A stretch of 64,000 nt of DNA from the NCBI GenBank assembly GCA_015061905.1, contig SUVQ01000002.1, positions 124,001-188,000 on the forward strand, written 5' to 3'. Source of the stretch: Verrucomicrobiota bacterium (GTDB taxonomy: Bacteria; Verrucomicrobiota; Verrucomicrobiia; Opitutales; UBA953). The notes below the pieces were generated by a model. That model had not been told where the DNA came from and searched no databases. It saw only the letters and a program-made list of their open reading frames with translations. The translations under genes were made by a program, and so were the position numbers. Shown here piece by piece: positions 26,748-35,655 of the stretch; the stretch's first letter is position 1; every line of letters starts with the position of its first letter.

Positions 26748-27719
26748 TTAAGCGTCGCCGAAAGCAAGAATTTCTTCGGGAGAAACGGTTGCCGTTCCGA
26801 ATTTTGCCACGACGATTCCCGCCGCCGTGTTGGCGAAATGCGCCGCCGTTTCCAAGTCCGCGCCTGCCGCCAAAGCCATTGTCAGCGAGGCAATCACGGT
26901 ATCTCCCGCGCCGGAAACGTCGTAAACTTCGCGCGCATACGTCGGAATCAGTTTCTCCACTTTTCCTTCGCGGGAAAGAAGCATTCCGTCCGCGCCGAGC
27001 GTAACGACCAAGAGTTTCGGGTGATGTTTTTCCCAAATGCGGCGGCAAATTTCCTTTGCGGGAAACTCCGTTCCCGAGATTTCGTTTCCGATATCGGCAA
27101 GCTCAATCGCCTCGTTGCGGTTCGGCGTAATCAGCCCGATATTTTCAAACGGAAGGCGGCGGCGCGGTTTCGGATCGAGCGAAACGAGAATGCCGCGTTT
27201 TTCGGCGGCGGCAAGCACGCTCGCAAGCAATTCCATATCAATCGCGCCTTTCGCGTAATCGGAAACAATAACGGCGTCCGCGCGGTTGACTTCGTCGAGC
27301 AAGGCGGCGCGCACTTCCGGCGCATCAAGTTTATATGCCGACGGAGCTTGCTCGCGGTCAATGCGGCACAACTGCTGATTGCGCACAACGACGCGAGATT
27401 TAATAATCGTTTGAACGCCTTCACGGCAAAATGCACGCGGGAACGCAACCGCGTTTTTTTGAAGAATTTCTTCCAAGTCCGCTCCGGCGGAATCTTTTCC
27501 GTAAAGCCCGCAAAGCACCGCCGCCGCACCGAGCGAGCGGATATTCAGCGCGACATTGGCGGCTCCGCCCGCAACCGAGCGGTCGCGCATGACATTTACC
27601 ACGGGAACGGGAGCTTCCGGCGAAATGCGCGTCGCGTCGCCGTGAATGTAGTGGTCGAGCATAACGTCGCCGATTACGAGAATCCGTTTTTTGCTGATTT
27701 CTTGGAGTAAAGCTTTCAT
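26748..27719 (-). CDS. rfaE1: D-glycero-beta-D-manno-heptose-7-phosphate kinase (stand-alone)
   Basis: This 323-residue PfkB-family kinase matches the N-terminal domain of HldE/RfaE: ILVIGDVMLDHYIHGDATRISPEAPVPVV, GGAANVALNIRSLGA, and the catalytic DVSGAGDTVIA. It phosphorylates heptose 7-phosphate at C1 for the LPS inner core. The adenylyltransferase domain that is fused in E. coli is absent, so a separate rfaE2-type gene is expected elsewhere. It is divergent from recN. Together with the LptF/G gene it shows heptose-containing LPS. Confidence 0.92.
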   Translation of the reverse strand: MKALLQEISKKRILVIGDVMLDHYIHGDATRISPEAPVPVVNVMRDRSVAGGAANVALNIRSLGAAAVLCGLYGKDSAGADLEEILQKNAVAFPRAFCREGVQTIIKSRVVVRNQQLCRIDREQAPSAYKLDAPEVRAALLDEVNRADAVIVSDYAKGAIDMELLASVLAAAEKRGILVSLDPKPRRRLPFENIGLITPNRNEAIELADIGNEISGTEFPAKEICRRIWEKHHPKLLVVTLGADGMLLSREGKVEKLIPTYAREVYDVSGAGDTVIASLTMALAAGADLETAAHFANTAAGIVVAKFGTATVSPEEILAFGDA

Positions 27720-27897
27720 CGGGTAAGGGTGCTGAGAGGTTGCGTAGAATCATACTGAGATTCTTTTATTTTGAAAACAGAAATTTGCCGAATCCCGCTT
27801 CAACCGATGCGTATTTCGCGTGCAAAACAATAAAACTTTCGAACTCGCGAACTTTTCGACATTTATCGAACAGCCCAAAAGCCTTAAACTCTTTGCC

Positions 27898-29559
27898 ATG
27901 CTTCAATTTTTGAAAATCCGAAACCTTGCGCTGATGGACGCCGTCGAGCTTGAATTTGACGGCGGATTCAACGTCGTTACCGGAGAAACCGGCGCGGGCA
28001 AAAGCGTGCTCCTCGGCGCGCTGGCGATTCTCGCGGGCAATCGCGTCTCCAAAACCGTCATTCGCAAGGGCGCGGAATCCTGTGAAATCGAAGCCGTCGT
28101 CGCGCTCGAAAATCCCGTTCCCGCCGATGCGGTTTTGGAAAAACTCGCGCTCCCGCTCTGCGAAGACGGGCAACTCATTTTGCGGCGCACGATCCACATT
28201 GCCAAGCCCGGGCGCATTAGCGTCAACGGTGCGCTTGCCACGCTCGCGCAACTTTCCGAACTCGGCGAAACCTGGATTGATTTTCACGGACCCGGCGAAC
28301 CGCAAAAACTTTTTCACGAAAAATATCAGCTCGAAATTCTCGACCTCTTCGCCGGCAACGTTCCCGCACTCGAAAAATTTTCCGCCCGTTTTCGCGACTG
28401 GAAAAACCTGCTCGCCGAAATCGAAGCCATTCGATCGCAGGAAAAAATGTCGCCCGACGAAATCGCGTTCGCACAGTCTCAACTTGATGCGATGAATCGC
28501 CTCGACCTCGCCGACGAAGCAATTGAGCAACTCGAAAACGATTTCGCCAAAATCGCCAACGCGCAGGAACTGCAGTCGCTGCTTGGCGGCATCGACGCCG
28601 CGCTCGGCGACGACGGGCTCGCGAACACGTTCCCGCAGATTCTGCGCCTTGCCGGAGAAATTTCCGCCATCGTTCCCGCCGCCGAAAATCTCGCCTCGCG
28701 CGCCAATTCGCTTGCCATCGAAGCCGAAGACCTGCGCGCCGAATACGCCGCTTTGCTCGGCGAAACCGAAGCCGATCCCGAAACCGCCGCCGAAATTTCC
28801 GAGCGCATGAACGCGTGGCTCGAGCTGCGCCGCAAATACGGACCGGACGCCGCAAGCGTCCGCGCCAAACGCGACGCGCTCGCCCTGCGTATCGAGCGGC
28901 AAAGCGATGTCGCGGGAACGCTCGCTCGCTTGCAGGCGCAAGCCGATGTAATTGAAAAAGAATTACGTTTGCTCGCGGGAACGCTTCACAAATCCCGCCT
29001 TGCCGCCGCGAAAAAACTCGCCGCGGGAACGCAAAAAATTCTCGTCGAACTCGGTTTCAAAAAAGCCGACCTCGCCGTCAGGCTTACGGAAACGAAAACG
29101 CTTTCCGAAACGGGAACGACGGATTGTGCTTTCCTTTTTTCTCCGAACGCGGGAACGGATTTGCTTCCGCTCAACAAAATCGCCTCCGCCGGCGAAACCG
29201 CGCGCGTTATGCTCGCGCTCAAAGCGATGCTCGCCGAAGCCGACTCAACGCCCGTGCTCGTTTTCGACGAAGTCGACGCAAACGTCGGCGGCGAAATCGC
29301 CGTGCACGTTGCCCGCAAGCTTGCCGAAGTGGCGCGCACGCATCAGGTTTTCTGCATCACGCACTTGGCGCAAGTCGCCGCGCTCGGCAAACATCATTTT
29401 TGCGTCACCAAAACGCAGGACGACACGACGACGAAAATCAAAATCGCGCAACTCGACGGCGACGCGCGTTCCCGCGAAGACGAACTTGCCCGCATGCTCG
29501 GCGACCGCCGCTCGCCCGCCGCGCTTGCGCACGCCCGCGAGCTTCTCGCCTCTTCGTAA
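27898..29559 (+). CDS. recN: DNA repair protein RecN
   Basis: This 553-residue SMC-like ATPase acts early in double-strand break repair. Motifs are the N-terminal MLQFLKIRNLALMDAVELEFDGG, Walker A GETGAGKS, the FHGPGEPQKLFHEKYQLEILD region, two coiled-coil arms (about residues 150-360), the signature SAGETARVMLALKAML and Walker B VLVFDEVDANVGGEIA. I chose the ATG at 27898, where the family begins, over an upstream start. No LexA-type box is evident in the upstream region. RecN also helps natural transformation in some bacteria, which matters for the motif hypothesis. Confidence 0.96.
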   Translation: MLQFLKIRNLALMDAVELEFDGGFNVVTGETGAGKSVLLGALAILAGNRVSKTVIRKGAESCEIEAVVALENPVPADAVLEKLALPLCEDGQLILRRTIHIAKPGRISVNGALATLAQLSELGETWIDFHGPGEPQKLFHEKYQLEILDLFAGNVPALEKFSARFRDWKNLLAEIEAIRSQEKMSPDEIAFAQSQLDAMNRLDLADEAIEQLENDFAKIANAQELQSLLGGIDAALGDDGLANTFPQILRLAGEISAIVPAAENLASRANSLAIEAEDLRAEYAALLGETEADPETAAEISERMNAWLELRRKYGPDAASVRAKRDALALRIERQSDVAGTLARLQAQADVIEKELRLLAGTLHKSRLAAAKKLAAGTQKILVELGFKKADLAVRLTETKTLSETGTTDCAFLFSPNAGTDLLPLNKIASAGETARVMLALKAMLAEADSTPVLVFDEVDANVGGEIAVHVARKLAEVARTHQVFCITHLAQVAALGKHHFCVTKTQDDTTTKIKIAQLDGDARSREDELARMLGDRRSPAALAHARELLASS

Positions 29560-29583
29560 ATTTCCCGCCGCGCCGCAGATAAA

Positions 29584-29967
29584 ATGACATTGTTCGGTTA
29601 CAGCTTTTTGGCGTTCCCGTGGCTTGCGTTCATCGCTCGCCGCAGCTCGCGCGGGACAGCGGCAATTCTGGCGGTTTTATTGTTTTGTGCGATGCTTCCG
29701 GGACCGGTGATGCCGTTTTTCGTCACAGAATACGGCGACGCAACATGGTTGCATTATTTCGCCTTTTTGTGGTCGTTCGGATTCGCGTTTTTGCTCTACG
29801 CCGCCAACGGACATTCTTTCGGCGGAACATTTATTTTCCTTCTTGTTGTCTGTTCTACTTTTCTTGCAACAACCTTTTGGGGAATTTTACTTATTCCCTT
29901 TCTGTGGCTTTATCTCGGCTTTGCAGCGGGAATCGTTTGGCTTATCGAACGCTTCTCCTGTTCCTGA
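29584..29967 (+). CDS. Small integral membrane protein, function unknown
   Basis: This 127-residue protein has four hydrophobic segments (about residues 8-20, 26-46, 58-74 and 80-118) and no soluble domain. It starts 24 bases after recN in the same direction and is probably co-transcribed with it. I see no motif that identifies a family. Coding status is supported by length, spacing and a clean membrane pattern. Confidence 0.55.
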   Translation: MTLFGYSFLAFPWLAFIARRSSRGTAAILAVLLFCAMLPGPVMPFFVTEYGDATWLHYFAFLWSFGFAFLLYAANGHSFGGTFIFLLVVCSTFLATTFWGILLIPFLWLYLGFAAGIVWLIERFSCS

Positions 29968-29999
29968 TAAAAGAGAAACCGGCACCGAGCCCGGAATAA

Positions 30000-31847
<1,848 letters not shown>

Positions 31848-31924
31848 GCCGAAACTTGCGTTTACGCGGGAACGCGAGTAAACTTTTCATTTTGAAATTT
31901 TTCTCTGTTTTTCATTAAAAAATT

Positions 31925-33454
31925 ATGTGCGCTAAAGCTGCAAAAACCGCTATTTCTCCGCGTCGGGACGAAGATTATCCCGAGTGGTATCAACAGGTCG
32001 TCAAGGCCGCCGATCTCGCCGAAAACTCGCCGGTGCGCGGCTGCATGGTCATCAAACCGTGGGGCTATTCGCTTTGGGAAAATATTCAGCGCGACCTCGA
32101 CGCGATGTTTAAGGCGACGGGCCACGTGAACGCGTATTTCCCGCTGTTTATTCCGAAAAGTTTCATCGAAAAAGAAGCCGAGCACGTAGACGGTTTCGCT
32201 AAAGAATGCGCCGTTGTTACGCATTCCCGCCTCGCTGCCGACGAAAGCGGCAAGCTCGTTCCCGCGGGCGAACTCGAAGAACCGCTCATCGTGCGCCCGA
32301 CGTCGGAAACCATCATCGGCGCGACTTACGCCAAGTGGGTGCAGAGCTACCGCGACTTGCCGATCCTCGTCAATCAATGGGCAAACGTCGTCCGCTGGGA
32401 AATGCGCACGCGCCTCTTCCTGCGCACGGCGGAATTTCTCTGGCAGGAAGGACACACCGTTCACGCCACCGCCGAAGAAGCCGAAGAAGAAACCCGCAAG
32501 ATGCTCGACGTTTATGCGGATTTTGCCGAAAACTACATGGCGATGCCCGTCATTCGCGGACACAAAACCGCGTCGGAACGCTTCCCGGGCGCCGTCGATA
32601 CGCTTTGCATCGAAGCCATGATGCAGGACCGCAAGGCGCTTCAGGCGGGAACGTCTCACTTCCTCGGGCAAAATTTTGCCAAGAGCTGCAACATTCAGTT
32701 CCAAAACGAAGCGGGAATGCTTCAACACGCGTGGACAACATCGTGGGGCGTTTCCACACGCCTCATCGGCGGCATGATTATGACGCATGCGGACGACGAC
32801 GGCATGGTCGTTCCGCCGCGCCTCGCGCCGCAACACGTCGTCATTCTCCCGATTTATCGCGATCCCGCGCAACGCGGCGAAGTGCTCGCCTACTGCGAAG
32901 CCTTGAAAAAAGACATTCTCGCGCAACGCTACGACGGACGTCCGATTCTCGTTTCCATCGACGACCGCGATTTGCGCGGCGGCGAAAAAACTTGGGGCTG
33001 GATTAAAAAAGGCATTCCGCTGCGCGTCGAAGTCGGCGCGCGCGACATTGCCGAAGGCAAAGTCTTTGTCGGGCGCCGCGACACGGGCGAAAAAGCGGCG
33101 TTCCCGCGCGACGAATTTGTTGCCACGCTCCCGCAGAAACTTCAGGAAATTCAGGACAATCTGCTTGCGCGTGCGAAAAAATTCCGCGCCGACAACATGC
33201 GCGAAATCAACACGAAGGAAGAATTTTACGAATTTTTCACGCCGAAAAACAAAAACAAGCCGGAAGTGCACGGCGGCTTCGCGCTCTGCCACTGGAACGG
33301 CTCGGCGGAAGTCGAAGCGCAAATCAAGGCGGATTTGAACGTGACGATTCGTTGCGTGCCGCTCGACGACACGGAGTTCCCGCCCGAGCCCGGTATTTGC
33401 CCGTTCTCCGGCGAGCCGTCCCCGCGCCGCGTCGTCTTTGCGAAATCGTATTAA
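31925..33454 (+). CDS. proS: Prolyl-tRNA synthetase, archaeal/eukaryotic type
   Basis: This 509-residue class II synthetase lacks the bacterial editing insertion and has the C-terminal extension ending in Tyr (FAKSY), both marks of the archaeal/eukaryotic form. Motifs are FPLFIPKSFIEKEAEHVDGF, IVRPTSETIIGATYAKW (motif 2 area), ExxxLWQEGHTVHAT and GVSTRLIGGMIMTHADDDG (motif 3). The C-terminal zinc site looks incomplete: CHWNGSAEVE has one Cys where CGxxxC is usual, and GICPFSG has one where two are expected. It lies 77 bases after thiC. Confidence 0.96.
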   Translation: MCAKAAKTAISPRRDEDYPEWYQQVVKAADLAENSPVRGCMVIKPWGYSLWENIQRDLDAMFKATGHVNAYFPLFIPKSFIEKEAEHVDGFAKECAVVTHSRLAADESGKLVPAGELEEPLIVRPTSETIIGATYAKWVQSYRDLPILVNQWANVVRWEMRTRLFLRTAEFLWQEGHTVHATAEEAEEETRKMLDVYADFAENYMAMPVIRGHKTASERFPGAVDTLCIEAMMQDRKALQAGTSHFLGQNFAKSCNIQFQNEAGMLQHAWTTSWGVSTRLIGGMIMTHADDDGMVVPPRLAPQHVVILPIYRDPAQRGEVLAYCEALKKDILAQRYDGRPILVSIDDRDLRGGEKTWGWIKKGIPLRVEVGARDIAEGKVFVGRRDTGEKAAFPRDEFVATLPQKLQEIQDNLLARAKKFRADNMREINTKEEFYEFFTPKNKNKPEVHGGFALCHWNGSAEVEAQIKADLNVTIRCVPLDDTEFPPEPGICPFSGEPSPRRVVFAKSY

Positions 33455-33463
33455 TAATAAACA

Positions 33464-33557
33464 GAAACCGCGAATAAACACCAATTAACACGAATGAACC
33501 GGCAACAAATAATCCGCCAAATAAAATTCGTGTTCATTTGTGTTAATTTGCGGTTCC
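33464..33557. repeat. Long imperfect inverted repeat between proS and the sugar transferase gene
   Basis: Two 32-base arms (33464-33495 and 33526-33557) match at 27 of 32 positions when one is reversed, with a 30-base loop. The core carries AATTAACACGAAT and its complement. It starts 9 bases after the proS stop. A related sequence appears at 34557-34585, so it is probably a dispersed intergenic repeat rather than a unique terminator. Confidence 0.8.
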
Positions 33558-33582
33558 TTTGTTTTTCTGCCGCGCTACTAAA

Positions 33583-34203
33583 ATGTATAAAAATTTCTTC
33601 AAGCGTTTTCTGGATTTTACGCTCGCGCTCTGTGTGCTGATTGCGTTCTCGCCGATTTTGCTCGCGGTTTCCGTCGCCCTGCACTTCGCCAACAAAGGCG
33701 CCGGAATTTTCTTTACGCAAGCCCGCCCGGGAAAAAACGGGAGAATTTTCCGTGTTATTAAATTCAAAACCATGACGGACGAACGCGACGCCGCGGGAAC
33801 GCTCTTGCCCGACCATCAGCGGATGACGCGTGTCGGAAAATTTCTCCGGAAAAGTTCACTCGACGAATTACCGCAACTTTTCAACATTCTCCGAGGAGAT
33901 ATGGCAATCATCGGCCCGTGTCCGCTTCTTCCGGAATATTTGCCGCTCTATTCGCCGGAGCAGGCACGCCGCCACGAGATTCGTCCGGGCGTCACGGGCT
34001 GGGCACAAACCAACGGACGCAACGCCATTTCGTGGAAAAAGAAATTTGAGTTGGACGTTTGGTATGTGGATCACGTTTCGTTCGCGCTCGACGTAAAAAT
34101 TCTTTTTCTGACGGCGCTCAAAGTCGTGAAACGCGAAGGCATTAACCAATCCGACGCTCCCGGCACGGAAATCACAATGCCGAAATTCGACGGCACCAAT
34201 TAA
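33583..34203 (+). CDS. Undecaprenyl-phosphate sugar phosphotransferase (PglC/WcaJ-type)
   Basis: This 206-residue monotopic phosphoglycosyltransferase transfers a sugar phosphate from a UDP-sugar to the lipid carrier, the first step in making capsule, O-antigen or glycoprotein glycans. Motifs are a membrane anchor LDFTLALCVLIAFSPILLAVSV, IFRVIKFKTMTDERD (catalytic Asp-Glu region after FKTM), and KSSLDELPQLFNILRGDMAIIGPCPLLPEY. The ATG at 33583 is chosen. Short length (no N-terminal multi-helix domain) makes it PglC-like. No other glycan genes lie beside it. Confidence 0.92.
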   Translation: MYKNFFKRFLDFTLALCVLIAFSPILLAVSVALHFANKGAGIFFTQARPGKNGRIFRVIKFKTMTDERDAAGTLLPDHQRMTRVGKFLRKSSLDELPQLFNILRGDMAIIGPCPLLPEYLPLYSPEQARRHEIRPGVTGWAQTNGRNAISWKKKFELDVWYVDHVSFALDVKILFLTALKVVKREGINQSDAPGTEITMPKFDGTN

Positions 34204-34352
34204 GCTAATCGGGAATTTGAACCCGACGCTAAAAAACGGGAGAAGCGACACGCATTTCGCTTTCAACGTGAAGTTTGTGCGAACGGAAAGAAATTTTCGT
34301 AACATAACGTTCCCGTGCAAAGCAAAATTTTCTTTCGTGGGCAGAGTAAAGC

Positions 34353-34606
34353 TTCTCGCGCAAAGACGCGAAGACGCAAAGCCTTTGAAAGATAAAAAAA
34401 CTTCGCGGCTTCGCGCGAAAAAAAAGCCATTTCACGCACAGGCTCTTCGCCGGAAGGCGTTTTGTGAGCGAAGCAAAATGAAACACCATTCAAGGCTTAA
34501 AATTCTCGCGCAAAGACGCGAAGACGCAAAAAAAAATACTTTGCCGTAAAAAAATCCGTGTGATTCGGTGTTTATCCGTGGTTCCCAAAAACTTCGCGGC
34601 TTAGCG
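34353..34606. repeat. Repeat-rich spacer: 28-base direct repeats and partner hairpin arms
   Basis: The spacer 34204-34682 holds no credible gene. A 28-base sequence with core CGCGCAAAGACGCGAAGACG is perfectly repeated at 34353-34380 and 34503-34530. Each copy is followed by a near-complementary arm (CTTCGCGGCTTCGCGCG at 34401-34417 and CTTCGCGGCTTAGCG at 34592-34606), so each unit can fold. A fragment resembling the 33464-33557 repeat sits at 34557-34585, inside the second unit. Confidence 0.82.
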
Positions 34607-34617
34607 GCTTTACGCCA

Positions 34618-34655
34618 AAAAAAAACGTTCCCGCGACCGAAGCCACGGGAACGCT
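34618..34655 (-). terminator. Minus-strand terminator after the PEP-CTERM gene
   Basis: On the minus strand AGCGTTCCCG, a 12-base spacer and CGGGAACGT are followed by a T-run. It serves the PEP-CTERM gene whose stop is at 34683. The stem is again a GGGAACG inverted pair. Confidence 0.85.
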
Positions 34656-34682
34656 CACACTTAATATAATTATATTACTAAA

Positions 34683-35429
34683 TTATTTGCGGCGGCGACG
34701 CGATGCCACGAGCGCAAGCGCGCCAAGCCCAGCAAGCATTCCAAACGCCGACGGCTCGGGAACAACTGTTGCTGTAACCGAAAGATTTGTTATTGTTGTT
34801 GTATGTCCTGCGGAGCCATCTCTAAGAAGCACGACCAACTTATCCGTATCCGACAATTCCAAGCCCCCGATTTGATCGGCTGTCAGCGAAAAGCTTTTTT
34901 CTCCGCTTTCTCCAGTTTTCAGAGCATTACTCTTAACGTTATAGACTTCTTTGAACGAGTTTTCTCCAAGAACATAAAGTCCGACCCAACCATCACTCTC
35001 CGACGACGACGAACGAGTATACGAAAGATCCAACTCAAGCCCTGAAAGATCTTTTATCGTATAATCCCCTATTAAAGAATTAATCGCAACGACCTGCGCA
35101 AAAAGGGTATCCACTGCTGCGGCACCACTTCGTCCTGTCAAAACGAGGTCTCCGTCACCGTTGATAGAGACTTGCCCTGTGGTCGCCTCAGCCGTTCCCT
35201 TGTTGTTGAAACCATAACTACCAGACGTCGTAATTCCTAACAACTCGAAATCCGTCTTCAAATTTTCAACAGTAAGACCATTCCAGTTGATATTCACCCA
35301 TGCAGAATTATCACTGGACATTTCCCAGCTAATTTCCGTTGGCATTATATCCGTTGTTATTTCTTCAACTGCATTAGCGCAGGCAGTTCCTGCGGCGAGA
35401 AGTGCCGCGAGTGTGATGTATTTTTTCAT
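34683..35429 (-). CDS. PEP-CTERM sorting-domain surface protein
   Basis: This 248-residue secreted protein has a signal peptide (YITLAALLAAGTACANA) and a C-terminal exosortase tail: VPEPSAFGMLAGLGALALVASRRRRK, with the PEP motif, a helix and a basic end. Exosortase would cut at PEP and attach or release the protein, usually into extracellular matrix. The middle is Ser/Thr/Asp-rich, probably a beta-sandwich, with no family I can name. Base composition is more A/T-rich than neighbours and the gene has no GGGAACG word, so it may be newer in this genome. The exosortase gene is not in the window. Confidence 0.9.
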   Translation of the reverse strand: MKKYITLAALLAAGTACANAVEEITTDIMPTEISWEMSSDNSAWVNINWNGLTVENLKTDFELLGITTSGSYGFNNKGTAEATTGQVSINGDGDLVLTGRSGAAAVDTLFAQVVAINSLIGDYTIKDLSGLELDLSYTRSSSSESDGWVGLYVLGENSFKEVYNVKSNALKTGESGEKSFSLTADQIGGLELSDTDKLVVLLRDGSAGHTTTITNLSVTATVVPEPSAFGMLAGLGALALVASRRRRK

Positions 35430-35655
35430 AGACTTTTAATAATGATTGAGTGTTAAAAAAGTATTAAAGGAATCGGGCAAACGGGCGTTCCCGCCGATTT
35501 GTCCCAATTCTTGACGCGGATTGTCGCAAAAAAAAAACGTCTCCGTCAAGCATATTTTTGAAAAAAAAAGCGTATATTTAGCCCGCCTATTTTTGTAATG
35601 AATTTAATACAAAATTATTGAATCTTTTTTCTGCTTCGATACTCTTTGGCGACCT

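Noticed and set aside
31862..33484. A 540-codon minus-strand open frame over proS
   Set aside because: Shadow of proS caused by codon bias; no motif or domain is visible.
33464..33557. Insertion sequence ends
   Set aside because: There is a hairpin but no transposase gene or target duplication nearby; it fits an intergenic repeat better.
34353..34530. CRISPR array
   Set aside because: There are only two perfect direct repeats, 150 bases apart, with hairpin arms between, and no cas genes. Spacer length and number do not fit a CRISPR.
35430..35655. NrdR boxes before nrdA
   Set aside because: No pair of 16-base NrdR palindromes was visible; only A/T-rich promoter-like sequence and one CGTTCCC word.
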